A stretch of 64,000 nucleotides of DNA from positions 1-64,000 of the forward strand of contig NZ_JAHESE010000011.1 of the NCBI RefSeq assembly GCF_018598175.1. The letters are read 5' to 3'. This document shows positions 7,766 through 16,954 of this stretch, in pieces (positions within the stretch are counted from its first letter, which is position 1; the number at the start of each line of letters is the position of its first letter). The DNA comes from Dawidia cretensis. GTDB lineage: Bacteria; Bacteroidota; Bacteroidia; Cytophagales; Cyclobacteriaceae. The position numbers and the translations under genes are program-made. The notes beneath the pieces are model-generated. The model made no database searches, was not told the origin of the DNA, and was given only the letters and a program-made list of their open reading frames with translations.

Positions 7766-9679
7766 ATGAACCACCTCGTCGCTAGAGCATACCTCGTCGC
7801 CCCGGTTATCGGATGCCTACTGACGATTAGTCTTTTCTCCTGCCATAGTCTTGACGAGAAAAATGTGCCTGTACATGATCGTGTTGTGTCTGAACACGAT
7901 TACATTCAGGCTTTCCTGGCAATAGACACACTGCCCACGCCAAAGCGTTTAGAACAGATCAGCTTAATGCTGGAAGAATTCGACTCAACGGAATACGCGG
8001 GCAATCCATACTACAACTATCTTCAGGGCTATATCCTACAACTCGAGAACAAGCCCGACAGTGCATTGATCTACTACCGGAACATGAAGCCGGATGAGCT
8101 TTCCGCACTCTTCATATTAAAAGAATATGCCATTCTGTCCAGTACAACGAACGAAGCCGTCATTGCCGATTCGGAGCTCATGGCTACCGTCCTGCACATG
8201 ATCGCGAACGCTGAAAAAACCAACAACCCATTCACCTACAAGTTGTATGATCTCCTTGCCAGATTCTACTACAGAAACCAGAACGGTGAAAAGGCCGCAG
8301 CGTACACTCACCTTTACTACAAAAACCATCCGTTCAAAGATCAGATTACCGTCAGGCAGCGTTATCACGCCCTCCTGTTTATACTCGCGGTGCGAGACAT
8401 AGACACCAAGGCCATGCGCGTGCACCTCGACAGCTGTCGTAAGCTGGCATTGCTGATCAACGACAGCCTCACACTCATGCGCACCTACGAGGGTGAATCG
8501 CAGCTGCAAGTACTCACCGGGCACTACACAGAGGCCGTACGTGGCTATCGAAAATATTTTCAGTATTTGAAACGGAAGGGCCTTCTCGATATTGTCGCGT
8601 TCAACAACATGGCCAAAATCGTACTGGATAATAATGAGCCCGACTCGGCGATTCATTATTTCAGGGAAGCAATACGATGGGCAAAAGAAAATGTTCCCAC
8701 GGCCGACCTCTTAGGAGTTTACGGCGGACTCAATGAAACGTACTGGAGCATGGGAGATTGTCAAAATGCACACATTGCCCTCGACTCCGTATTGCAAATA
8801 TATGCCCGCAACACCGAAGCCATTCAGGCTACGAAAATAGAACAGATCCACACGCGCTACGAAACGGAAAAGAAGGACCAGGCCATAGCCTCTCTGCAGA
8901 CTACCAATGCCCTGAACGAGAAGATCATCACCCAGCAACGGTGGATCTTTGTGGCTGCAGGCCTGCTGCTCCTCATTGTGCTGTTGTTTATGTACAACAT
9001 ATATCGCCGCCGCCTGCTCACCGAGAAGAATGAAAATCTTTTGCTGGAAAACAAACGCATGGCACTCGAGCAGAAAACCAGGCAGATGCAACTCAACCCC
9101 CACTTCATCTACAACGCCATCGCTAACTTGCAGGGACTTATCGGTGGTGGGAAAAAACAGGAGGCCAACGCCTACCTGGTATCGTTCTCACAGTTGATGC
9201 GCAATGTCCTGGAGCTGAACCGCCATGAGATGATCGCCCTGGAGGACGAGATCACATCCCTAAAGAATTACATCGAGCTGCAACAGATGCGCTTTGCCAA
9301 TATGTTCGACTACCGCATTGAAGTTCAGGACCTCGACACCGAAGCCATCAAGATCCCGCCCATGCTCCTTCAGCCCTTCGTGGAAAACGCCATCGAACAC
9401 GGCTTCAAGAACATTGGCTATAAAGGCCAGCTGCAGATTTCCTTCCGCATGGAGGCGCAGCAATTACACATCGGCATCGGCGACAACGGTGTGGGCATCG
9501 AAGAACAGGTGAAGAGGCTTTCCGGGAAGACGTCGCTATCGCGGATCATCACCCAGGAGCGCCTCGATATTCTGTTTAACACCACCCACCGGAAAGCCTG
9601 GTTTGAAACACAGCCCAATGCGGCATGGGGTGGAAAAGGAACTGAAGTAAACATCTCCATACCCGTGCCTGCGGCCTGA
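7766..9679 (+). CDS. LytS-type sensor histidine kinase with TPR-like periplasmic domain
   Basis: 637 aa. The N-terminus has a hydrophobic signal ending ISLFSC, a possible lipobox. Residues about 40-375 are helical TPR-like repeats in the periplasm. One TM segment lies at 393-412 (WIFVAAGLLLLIVLLFMYNI), then a coiled coil (LLTEKNENLLLENKRMALEQ), then the His_kinase domain (PF06580) with phospho-acceptor His446 in LNPHFIYNAIANLQ. The ATPase N-box is at about 535-548 (QPFVENAIEHGF) with a DNGVGIEEQ G-box. The response regulator follows 13 bp downstream, so the two form a cognate pair. Such systems in Bacteroidota sense unknown extracytoplasmic signals. A TATAGCTTTG -7-like box at 7687-7696 could belong to its promoter, but no good -33 element is seen. 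Confidence 0.9.
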   Translation: MNHLVARAYLVAPVIGCLLTISLFSCHSLDEKNVPVHDRVVSEHDYIQAFLAIDTLPTPKRLEQISLMLEEFDSTEYAGNPYYNYLQGYILQLENKPDSALIYYRNMKPDELSALFILKEYAILSSTTNEAVIADSELMATVLHMIANAEKTNNPFTYKLYDLLARFYYRNQNGEKAAAYTHLYYKNHPFKDQITVRQRYHALLFILAVRDIDTKAMRVHLDSCRKLALLINDSLTLMRTYEGESQLQVLTGHYTEAVRGYRKYFQYLKRKGLLDIVAFNNMAKIVLDNNEPDSAIHYFREAIRWAKENVPTADLLGVYGGLNETYWSMGDCQNAHIALDSVLQIYARNTEAIQATKIEQIHTRYETEKKDQAIASLQTTNALNEKIITQQRWIFVAAGLLLLIVLLFMYNIYRRRLLTEKNENLLLENKRMALEQKTRQMQLNPHFIYNAIANLQGLIGGGKKQEANAYLVSFSQLMRNVLELNRHEMIALEDEITSLKNYIELQQMRFANMFDYRIEVQDLDTEAIKIPPMLLQPFVENAIEHGFKNIGYKGQLQISFRMEAQQLHIGIGDNGVGIEEQVKRLSGKTSLSRIITQERLDILFNTTHRKAWFETQPNAAWGGKGTEVNISIPVPAA

Positions 9680-9692
9680 TAACCCCGACGTC

Positions 9693-10430
9693 ATGAAAGT
9701 TTATATTCTCGAAGACGAAGTAAATATCCGCGAATACATCCTGTCGCTGGCAGGAGATATACCCTATCTGCAGATAGTGGGCTACGCCGCCGAGATAGCC
9801 ACAGCACAGAAAGAGATCCAGCAGCTGCAACCCGACCTCATCCTGGCCGACATCGAGCTGAAAGACGGTACCTGCTTCACCCTCTTCAATACCATAAAAA
9901 CAGACGCCCACATTATCTTTATCACCGCCTACAACCAGTACGCCATCGATGCCCTTAACCTCGGGGCATTCGCTTATTTGCTGAAGCCCATCGACACAGC
10001 CGCCTTCAACAACACAATAGACAGATGCTACAAAAAAATAGAAGCCTATCGTTTAACAAAACAACAGCTGGAAATCACCGATAGCCACTACCAGAAAAAA
10101 GATACGCCGCGAAGAATCGTCCTCAAAAACTTCGACTTCATCCAGATCGTCGCCATGGAAGACATCGTCTACTGCCAAAGCGACAAAGGATACACCACCT
10201 TCCACCTCCGGGACGGCAGCAAGATCATCATGTCCAAAGTTCTGAAAGAATATGAAGCCCTTCTCCCCGAAGACACCTTCATTCGCTGCCACCAGTCCTA
10301 CATGGTAAACGTCAACTACGTCAGCCGCTATTACAAAGAAGGCGAGCTCCTCCTCACAAACACCCACAAAATCCCTGTCTCGGATCGTAAAAAATCCATC
10401 GTTATAGACTACATCGAAAAACTGGCCTAG
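9693..10430 (+). CDS. LytTR-family response regulator
   Basis: 245 aa. The receiver domain covers 1-115 with the phospho-acceptor Asp53 (LILADIELKDG) and Lys in LLKPID; the acidic pair is in ILEDEV. The LytTR DNA-binding domain covers about 135-243, with RRIVLKNFDFIQIV, ILYC-like DIVYCQSDKGYTTFHLRDGS, and RCHQSYMVNVNYVSRYY. The gene begins 13 bp after the sensor kinase stop and is the output half of that pair. Targets cannot be inferred from the window; no gene immediately downstream is an obvious regulon member. Confidence 0.92.
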   Translation: MKVYILEDEVNIREYILSLAGDIPYLQIVGYAAEIATAQKEIQQLQPDLILADIELKDGTCFTLFNTIKTDAHIIFITAYNQYAIDALNLGAFAYLLKPIDTAAFNNTIDRCYKKIEAYRLTKQQLEITDSHYQKKDTPRRIVLKNFDFIQIVAMEDIVYCQSDKGYTTFHLRDGSKIIMSKVLKEYEALLPEDTFIRCHQSYMVNVNYVSRYYKEGELLLTNTHKIPVSDRKKSIVIDYIEKLA

Positions 10431-10978
10431 AAAAGCGCGAACAGAAAGGAGCAGAACGTGAGAAGGGGAGGAGGCAAATGACTCCCTTCCTCAGCGCATA
10501 TCCCGTCGCAGCCCGCGAATATCGACCCACCCCCCGCGGATATCAATCTCCTGAATTTGACCCCATTCGGTCACCTACTTTTACTTCACCATTACATCGG
10601 AAGCACAAAAAAATGCTGCGAGAGAACAAAGTCCATTGGATATGACGCGCCAGGAAGTAAAAGAGATCGTTCAGAAAGCGCACCCAAATCCGCGACAAAT
10701 GGGATACAGCCCCCTCTGCAGGCAAAGCCGCATTCAACATACTGTCCGTAACCATCACACAGAGAGACCAGAATATTTACCAACTCGTCCCACTGAACTA
10801 AGTCAACGCAGGCCACATTCGCTGCTCTCCTCGGGCAATGACCAGAACGTCAACAGGGCCTATCCACCGGTCTTCGCTGCGCCTCTCTCATCCGCCACTC
10901 ACGGAATCAACGGTATCTCAGAGGCATGCGTCTTTTTGTAACGTGCAGGCCGCTTGCATTTGATAAAACAACCTTACC
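10431..10978 (+). other. 550-bp region with a probable broken small gene
   Basis: No intact gene. Two overlapping open stretches in different frames look like pieces of one protein: frame A from about 10561 includes ITSEAQKNAAREQSPLDMTR then QEVKEIVQKAHPNP. Frame B, from about 10690, reads RDKWDTAPSAGKAAFNILSV then TITQRDQNIYQLVPLN and stops at 10799-10801. A single frameshift near 10690 would join them. I do not recognise the family and no good start codon is present. Confidence 0.25.
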
Positions 10979-11911
10979 ATGGCTGAAGAGAAACAAGAAC
11001 CGATCAACCCGATGATGGAAGAAATGAGAAAGCAATGGGCTGCGATGGGCATCGATCCGAACCAGATGCTTTCCTATATGAACAACGCCATAGGCATGCA
11101 GCAAAACATTCAGGACCAGGTCAATCAGGCCATGGGCAGCAGCCCCTTCCTGCAGAATCTGATGGGTATGGCGGGCGGTCAGGCTCCTGCCGGCGACATG
11201 CTGAATATGTTCGACGACAGTCCTGAGATAAAAGAAGACTCGGATCTTGCGCCTGCCGATCTCAAGGCTGTGCTCTGCGGAGCGAACATCGCATACGCGC
11301 ATACCCAATATCTTAACACGCTCTCTACCTATCGCCCTGTCGAAGATATTCTTGAAGGCCTGGAAAATGCCTGGAGCATAAGCTCGCGCGAAGATCTACT
11401 GGGAACGCTCGACTGGCTGGACAAGAATGGCCACAAAGCATATTTCGATATCATCTGGACCACGCTCAGTACGCTGCCGAAGGCCGAATGGCGCGCAGGT
11501 ATCAAAAGTCTTGAACTGCAGGCCATGGCCGACACCAACATCGAGCCTGAGCGCCTCATGACCTATGCTACCCACATCCTGGAAGGGTATCCCGGCCTGC
11601 TCAGCCACGGAATTTTTGCCAAGGCAAAAACTCCTGATGTCACCGCCTGGGATCTCACCCGCGCCATTAACCTGTGCCGGTTTGGCTTCGACGTAGAGTA
11701 TCTAACACGCAACGAAGCGTTGCAGAAGATCCAGAAGTTTGCACAGAAGCTGTACAGCACCTATGATTCCTGGAGGGAATTGTCGGAAGGCTACGTGACA
11801 GGATTCGCGATGTGGAGTGGCGAAGGCGACGACCTCGACGAACGGATAGAGCAGCACGGTGTTCTATTGCAACATCCGAAAAGCCTCTGGACGAAGATCA
11901 GCTGGAAGTAA
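10979..11911 (+). CDS. DUF1266 domain protein
   Basis: 310 aa. A Met-rich, Gln-rich N-terminal region (about 1-65) resembles a flexible linker. The C-terminal part carries the DUF1266 signature: AWDLTRAINLCRFGFDVEYL, then SWRELSEGYVTGFAMWSG (about 222-285). DUF1266 proteins are cytoplasmic and of unknown function, often found near secretion or toxin loci in other phyla. Codon use matches the GC-richer backbone, unlike the second DUF1266 gene 0.8 kb further on. The ATG at 10979 follows an AT-rich stretch; a short internal ATG 30 bp later would also fit. Confidence 0.7.
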   Translation: MAEEKQEPINPMMEEMRKQWAAMGIDPNQMLSYMNNAIGMQQNIQDQVNQAMGSSPFLQNLMGMAGGQAPAGDMLNMFDDSPEIKEDSDLAPADLKAVLCGANIAYAHTQYLNTLSTYRPVEDILEGLENAWSISSREDLLGTLDWLDKNGHKAYFDIIWTTLSTLPKAEWRAGIKSLELQAMADTNIEPERLMTYATHILEGYPGLLSHGIFAKAKTPDVTAWDLTRAINLCRFGFDVEYLTRNEALQKIQKFAQKLYSTYDSWRELSEGYVTGFAMWSGEGDDLDERIEQHGVLLQHPKSLWTKISWK

Positions 11912-12032
11912 CACCACGCGAGACTATTGCCATTATTTATATAGCGCTTATTTAGTTGGTGATATTTTTTAGCAATCCGAGTTCAGTAGATTAAAACATT
12001 TTAGAATAAATTATATAGTAAAACAAAAGTTT

Positions 12033-12731
12033 ATGAATCCTTTATTTTTAATTCCGGTAGCAGTAGTAATTGCAGGTGCTTTTTTTATGATCTATATGAA
12101 TAAAAAGCACAGTGCCGCAAAATCAGAAATTGATTTAGACCATGAGCGCACAAAATATGACCAATACAAGCAAGAGCTATTAGCCACCGACTTTTCACAA
12201 TTAAAGCAATGGATCAAAGGTAAAAGCATTGATGCTTTTACCTCTGCATCCGCTCCTCAGTCGACAGCTAACAAAGTTCAGGAAATGGTAACCGATGGTA
12301 TAAAAAATGTAGCCTTATCGGCCGTTGGTGTAAAAATTAAAAGGGTAGAGACCGATTGTTTTTGGGTGTTGAGCGGAAGTAATTTGTATTTCTTTAGCAC
12401 AAATACGGTAGGCGAACTGGATGAGACGATTGTGTTTGATAATTTCAGAATAGAAAAAGCCCAACTTCAATATGGCGGTATTTTGAAATCGCAATTGGGG
12501 GCTTATTCAAAATCTTCTGAAGAGTATTTACCAAAGACACATATCATTACTTTTGATATGGAAGGAGGCCCATTATCACTTGAAATTCACGACAGGCTTA
12601 ATTATATAACTGACCCGACTGATATGTTGAACCTGAAAAAGCAATTAGAGGCAAGAGTGAAATATCAGGTAGTCGGCGAGAGATTTCTATCCATTTTACA
12701 AAACAAGTTTCCTGATTTAAAAATAACTTAG
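12033..12731 (+). CDS. Membrane-anchored protein of unknown function paired with DUF1266
   Basis: 232 aa. One N-terminal TM helix (residues 3-23, LFLIPVAVVIAGAFFMIYMN) is followed by a soluble cytoplasmic-type domain with beta-rich stretches such as DCFWVLSGSNLYFFS and HIITFDMEGGPLSLEIHDRL. I do not recognise the family. The gene is strongly AT-rich. Its stop is only 6 bp before the DUF1266 gene downstream, so they are probably co-transcribed and may act together. Confidence 0.6.
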   Translation: MNPLFLIPVAVVIAGAFFMIYMNKKHSAAKSEIDLDHERTKYDQYKQELLATDFSQLKQWIKGKSIDAFTSASAPQSTANKVQEMVTDGIKNVALSAVGVKIKRVETDCFWVLSGSNLYFFSTNTVGELDETIVFDNFRIEKAQLQYGGILKSQLGAYSKSSEEYLPKTHIITFDMEGGPLSLEIHDRLNYITDPTDMLNLKKQLEARVKYQVVGERFLSILQNKFPDLKIT

Positions 12732-12737
12732 ATCGAG

Positions 12738-13451
12738 ATGGGCTTTTTTTCGAAAATTATAAACTCATTTAAAAGCATAAGACTAAATAAAACCAATGCG
12801 TTAAAAGGAGATTTATTAGATCATTTACTCGTTGGCTCCATGTATGCCGAACAACAATCGGCATATTTGAATTCTTATGAAACTGGCTTAAACAAACAGG
12901 ATGTTCGTCATTTAGTTGAAACCTACTGGGAGATATATAATCAAACGGAGGCGATTGTAATTCTTCAAAGTTTGCACATCAGAAATCAGGATGAAAATAT
13001 AGATGTGGTTTTTAGAGCCTTTGAGGATAACGAAAATTATGTCGACATTTTGAAATCAAACTTATCCAATAAGGAAGGGGAATTTGATTATTACTTAGGC
13101 CTGTTTAGAAAGTTAAACACTGTAGTTCCTGACCTTATTGAGCAAAGTAACATCACCAATTTCGCGCAGCTAAGAAGGACAAAAGACAGTGGTTGGAATT
13201 ATGGACGAAGCGTATTTCTGGCACGCTGTTGCTATGAGCTGGGTTATCTTTCAGAAAATCAGCTACAAGAATATTTAGCTAAATCGTATGCAGGGTTAAA
13301 AAAGTATTGTAACACCTGGCAGGAATACACCACAAGCTACATTTTTGGAAGAGCCGTATGGGGTGGTGCAAATAATGGTGGAATGATGCAAATTGCAGAT
13401 GACTTATTAAAAAACGTTAAAAGTCCGCTTCACAATAAACCTAATATTTAA
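12738..13451 (+). CDS. Second DUF1266 domain protein
   Basis: 237 aa. The C-terminal half has the DUF1266 pattern GWNYGRSVFLARCCYELGYL and then TWQEYTTSYIFGRAVWGG. The N-terminal half is helical, with SFKSIRLNKTNALKGDLLDH. It shares domain type with the gene at 10979 but has AT-rich codon use and no Met-rich leader, so the two are not recent duplicates. Function is unknown; the tight linkage with the TM protein upstream suggests a two-gene unit. It converges with the PAP2 gene at 13463, with only 11 bp between the stops and no visible terminator. Confidence 0.65.
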   Translation: MGFFSKIINSFKSIRLNKTNALKGDLLDHLLVGSMYAEQQSAYLNSYETGLNKQDVRHLVETYWEIYNQTEAIVILQSLHIRNQDENIDVVFRAFEDNENYVDILKSNLSNKEGEFDYYLGLFRKLNTVVPDLIEQSNITNFAQLRRTKDSGWNYGRSVFLARCCYELGYLSENQLQEYLAKSYAGLKKYCNTWQEYTTSYIFGRAVWGGANNGGMMQIADDLLKNVKSPLHNKPNI

Positions 13452-13462
13452 CACATGGATGG

Positions 13463-14515
13463 CTAATTAATTCGATGAATAATGTTAACCATTCCGGTTT
13501 GTCCGTCATAAGAAGGCATTACAGTGGTTTGACCACCTTTATTTTTCTTTCCCCAACGGTACTGGTGGGTAAGGTACGCCATATTTGTGGATAGTATACC
13601 AATGCCTGCACCTACCATGACATCAGAAATCCAATGCCTGTTATTCATAACACGCATTGCACCTACTCCGGTAGCCACTGTATAGGCTCCGATACTATAC
13701 CATATATTTTTATGACCATACTCTCTGGCCATAAAAGTTGCTGCTGCAAAAGCCTGCGCAGTGTGTCCCGAAGGGAAAGATGTTAATTGTTTAGTGTCAG
13801 GTCTGGGTACTGCTGTTATTCGTTTCAAGGAAAATGTTAGAATCCCTACCATCATCTCAGTTTTAATTAAAATGGCGGTACGATTAGCAAAATCATTTTT
13901 ACCTTCTACACCAAGCCAATTTAGACCGTACACAATCAAAATGGGAGAATGTTGCAAATAGTCATCCGCATGATGGCGGAAGTTGGGTATATATTTATTT
14001 CTTTCTTCCTGAACTTCATAATTGTCATCGTTATCACCGTCTAAAGTGGATACTCCTGCTGCGATAAATAGTACTGGTGCAATAACCGCCCGTCGAAATG
14101 CAACTGACTTTAGTGGGGTGTTTTTAATAAAAAGATTCTTTTGAAAGGTAGGATCATCACTTTTTAAATAACGCGTTTTTAAATCATGCTGTGCGTTGAA
14201 TTTATGATTCAATGTACTGGCTACTTTTAGTATGTTTTTGTTCAGATCCAGATTTGAATCGCGCGTCATTTCATCAAGCGCATAGCCGGAAACCATACGG
14301 GTGGGATTATTAAATAAGCTGGTAACAGCCATTTCATTATCCATAGTTGGGTCAGATTCAATTACCACAACGTTTGCTCCTGGCAATGGAATATTTGATT
14401 CCCGGCCGACAACATTTCCTCTTACGGTCTGCGTGATCGACTGGGCCGTTAGAGGAATTGTAATAAACATAGTTAAAGCCAGAACGGATAAAAGTCTTCC
14501 AAAAAGTAGTGACAT
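13463..14515 (-). CDS. PAP2-family phosphatase with a CarboxypepD_reg-like N-terminus (chimeric)
   Basis: 350 aa. Residues 1-24 are a signal peptide (LSVLALTMFITIPLTAQ). Residues about 27-52 resemble the start of a carboxypeptidase-regulatory-like module (TQTVRGNVVGRESNIPLPGA), as found in TonB receptors. The PAP2 acid phosphatase domain occupies about 195-320: KRITAVPRPDTK, SFPSGHTAQAFAA and RHWISDVMVGAG give the three phosphatase motifs. Enzymes of this type dephosphorylate undecaprenyl diphosphate or lipid A in the periplasm. The first 50 residues and the promoter are duplicated near 22.6-22.8 kb, so the N-terminal part appears to have been captured from another gene. Confidence 0.75.
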   Translation of the reverse strand: MSLLFGRLLSVLALTMFITIPLTAQSITQTVRGNVVGRESNIPLPGANVVVIESDPTMDNEMAVTSLFNNPTRMVSGYALDEMTRDSNLDLNKNILKVASTLNHKFNAQHDLKTRYLKSDDPTFQKNLFIKNTPLKSVAFRRAVIAPVLFIAAGVSTLDGDNDDNYEVQEERNKYIPNFRHHADDYLQHSPILIVYGLNWLGVEGKNDFANRTAILIKTEMMVGILTFSLKRITAVPRPDTKQLTSFPSGHTAQAFAAATFMAREYGHKNIWYSIGAYTVATGVGAMRVMNNRHWISDVMVGAGIGILSTNMAYLTHQYRWGKKNKGGQTTVMPSYDGQTGMVNIIHRIN

Positions 14516-14572
14516 GACGATTATATTAAGTTTGTTTTTTTAAGACAACTCAGTTGCTACGTACCCCTATTC
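14390..14572 (-). repeat. Repeat copy 1: promoter, signal peptide and start of a CarboxypepD_reg-like gene
   Basis: About 180 bp (14390-14572) match 22632-22826 in the same orientation, with roughly one difference in every six to eight bases and small indels. Shared landmarks are the non-coding AAGACAACTCA-TTGCTAC-TACCCCTATT block upstream and the coding block for SITQTVRG. The copies bracket 8.1 kb holding the GT, PAP2, DUF4249, TonB-receptor and AraC genes. Confidence 0.75.
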
Positions 14573-14723
14573 CTACCTTGTCGTGTTTAGGGATTTAGGT
14601 GAAAAATGGCTAAAAATTGTATCTAAGCGCTGCAGATGTGTATCTTCACCGTGCAAATTAATTATCACCTAATATAGCCTTTCTGAAAAAAGGGCGGCCA
14701 AAAAAAAATGATCTTTCTTAGCC
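14573..14723. other. Short intergenic region
   Basis: About 150 bp between the divergent-looking upstream region of the PAP2 gene and the end of the GtrA gene. It is AT-rich. A G/C block GGGCGGCC followed by nine A residues is visible near 14691-14708, but no clean terminator stem. Nothing else is recognisable. Confidence 0.3.
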
Positions 14724-15116
14724 CTATACAAATGTGAAAATAAGATTGATTGCAAAATTCCAGGACATAACAAAACCAATGGCAGTAAGCTTTGCCAGAT
14801 AGAAATTCCAATTCAATTGTTCATGTATTAGTTTCAAAATAGTGTAACTCAGCAATAGACCAACCAATGATACGCCAATAAACTTCATGTATTGATTTGT
14901 AATGTCGGGATCAGCACTAGCAAACGTCCACATTCTATTAATGGCAAAATTGCTACTCGCTGCTGAAAGAAACCCAATACAGTTTGCTATGTACTTATTT
15001 AATTTTAATTTCTCTTTGCATAAGAACGTAAGTCCGAAGTCAACTGCCAGGCCAGATACGCCAACCAGGCCAAACTTTAAAAATTTAATAAAGATGTCAA
15101 TTATTGGCTCGTTCAT
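14724..15116 (-). CDS. GtrA-family membrane protein
   Basis: 130 aa with four TM helices, the usual GtrA size. The signature FLKFGLVGVSGLAVDFGLTF is followed by NFAINRMWTFAS and ends NFAINLIFTFV. GtrA proteins are thought to flip polyprenyl-phosphate-linked sugars across the inner membrane. The gene overlaps the upstream GT39 glycosyltransferase by 20 bp, which supports a joint role: sugar transfer onto lipid carrier, flipping, and transfer to an acceptor. AT-rich codon use matches its neighbours. Confidence 0.85.
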   Translation of the reverse strand: MNEPIIDIFIKFLKFGLVGVSGLAVDFGLTFLCKEKLKLNKYIANCIGFLSAASSNFAINRMWTFASADPDITNQYMKFIGVSLVGLLLSYTILKLIHEQLNWNFYLAKLTAIGFVMSWNFAINLIFTFV

Positions 15117-16698
15117 TGGTCGCAGTGCGTAAGTTCAATGGTGTCTTAAAGTTTCCCAAATAGCCCTTCATTCGATACATAAATGCGTAGCGCATTATTT
15201 CTCTGCCCCGTTCGATTTTAATTGTATCAATCGCTTCAATTCTATTAAAATAGTGCTCAAATATTTTATGTGGATCGCGATAGTAGTTACTTGGTGCGAT
15301 GTAGTAATAATCCCTGCCTTTGATTAGGCTGCCACGAGATTCATTAATCCAGGCATACTTATGTATGTCTGTCAAACTGCCAATTAAGAACAAATCCCGG
15401 TTGGCAGGATAGGCAGCATAGAAATCTAAATGAGCTCCGGGGAACCATCGAAAAGAAATAACTCCAGAATTAGGAGGCATTGTTCCTCTCTTTTCTTCCT
15501 CATCAGCGATTTGTCTAAAACTATTTCCGATCTCTCGCCAACCGTACATATCCTGGGTGAAATCGTTCTCACCCATCAGAACACTATCAATTTTACCAAA
15601 ATGAAACGGCGAATAGTTAATCAGATAAACAGCCAGTGCCAAAACGACAATCATAAAATACGATGGCAATAAAATTCTTTTTGGCATCAGTATTCTACTT
15701 GTGACCCCTATTTCTCTAAACCTTGAAGACCAATACATAGCGGCAATCATTATTACTGGAAGAAATGAAGGACCTGTCCAGTGTGGCAGCGTACTTCTAA
15801 AGAACGAAAAACCAGTAAAGGTCAGCCACAGTGGCAATCCATTTAATATGAGTATCCCTTTTATGTGGGCGGCCATAAATGATTCTCTTTTGAAAAGAGC
15901 GATGCCCATAGGAATGAAAACAATAACGTTCAAGGGATTTTGGTAAGCTATTTGACCAAGCAGTTCTCTTCCTAAATAATCGAGTCTGATTCCGAATGCT
16001 GGAGCTACCCGCTCTCCGTGAAACGAAAAAGTGATGAAGTCATTCTGGAAATTCCATAGTACAATGGGTGATAAGATAATTAAAGAAATAAGTCCCGCTA
16101 TGTACAGAGAGTAGTCCATCAACCATTTTTTATTGTAAAGAAAAATGAATAGTAAGGCACCCACCCAAATAAAGGCTCCCTGATACTTTGATGAAATTGC
16201 TAACCCGGCATAACCACCAAACAAAATCATTTTCCAACGGGCTTCCCGATCAATTTTGTAAGCAGGCAGGACATCCACCATTAACATTAGGCTTAGAAGC
16301 CAGAAGAGTACCAGCGGTGCATCCGGTATAATTGCAAAGCCGCTGATGATAGAGAAATACGTGGAAGAGTTATAAAGAATGGAGGCATAAAGACCGGCAC
16401 GCTCGTTACTGATCTTCCTGACGAGTACAAATATGAGCCATGTATTGAGGGTTGAGAAAACAATGGGCCCCAGGCGCATGAAGAAATCATCCCTCAACAA
16501 GCCGTTTAAAGTGAACAGTTTGATCACAAACCCTACCATTGGAGGGTGATCGAAGTGGCTTAGATCCGGGTACAGGGCGTACGTCCAATAATACACTTCA
16601 TCATTCCCCAATTCGAGTAGTGCTGCCAAAAGCAACCGAATTGAGGTTGATATAACCATGATCCAAATAATATGATTATTCGCTATAAACTGAGCCAC
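15097..16698 (-). CDS. GT39 (ArnT/PMT-like) membrane glycosyltransferase
   Basis: 533 aa with about ten or more TM segments. The first periplasmic loop carries the acidic pair in LGNDEVYYWTYALYPDLSHF followed by DHPPMVG, typical of ArnT/PMT enzymes that move a sugar from a polyprenyl-phosphate donor to lipid A, protein or a glycan at the periplasmic face. A later motif SGFAIIPDAPLVLFWLLSL is also family-typical. It lies between GtrA (20-bp overlap) and a truncated GT2 (16-bp overlap), and near two PAP2 phosphatases. Acceptor and sugar are unknown. Confidence 0.88.
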   Translation of the reverse strand: MAQFIANNHIIWIMVISTSIRLLLAALLELGNDEVYYWTYALYPDLSHFDHPPMVGFVIKLFTLNGLLRDDFFMRLGPIVFSTLNTWLIFVLVRKISNERAGLYASILYNSSTYFSIISGFAIIPDAPLVLFWLLSLMLMVDVLPAYKIDREARWKMILFGGYAGLAISSKYQGAFIWVGALLFIFLYNKKWLMDYSLYIAGLISLIILSPIVLWNFQNDFITFSFHGERVAPAFGIRLDYLGRELLGQIAYQNPLNVIVFIPMGIALFKRESFMAAHIKGILILNGLPLWLTFTGFSFFRSTLPHWTGPSFLPVIMIAAMYWSSRFREIGVTSRILMPKRILLPSYFMIVVLALAVYLINYSPFHFGKIDSVLMGENDFTQDMYGWREIGNSFRQIADEEEKRGTMPPNSGVISFRWFPGAHLDFYAAYPANRDLFLIGSLTDIHKYAWINESRGSLIKGRDYYYIAPSNYYRDPHKIFEHYFNRIEAIDTIKIERGREIMRYAFMYRMKGYLGNFKTPLNLRTATNERANN

Positions 16699-16916
16699 TG
16701 TTCTGTTGCAAAGTGAGCCACCCTGATTTGCGTTTTAAGGGCAGACAATTCTATGTTTTGCAGTATTACTTTGGTGTTATCCGTTGAGCCATCATTGACA
16801 ATGCGGAGCATAACATCAGCATGTCTTGGTAGAAAATCGAAGTCTTTTTTAAGAGGCATTCTCTTTTCCTCATTGTATGTCGGAATCATTATGACCAACT
16901 CAAAATGTTTCTCCAT
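16683..16916 (-). pseudogene. Truncated GT2 (polyprenyl-phosphate sugar synthase) N-terminus
   Basis: Only 77 codons. The start is a normal GT2/DPM1-like beginning (LVIMIPTYNEEKRMPLKKDF, then RIVNDGSTDNTKVILQ), with the PTYNEE and NDGSTDN nucleotide-binding motifs. Intact enzymes are 230-330 aa, with a DADxQ metal site and often TM helices; both are absent. The frame ends VAHFATEQWLSL directly over the start of the GT39 gene, so an internal deletion seems to have fused the remnant to it. The product is unlikely to be active. Confidence 0.75.
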
Positions 16917-16954
16917 AACAGTTATTTTTTTTAATTAATCTTTCTCAGTAGGCA

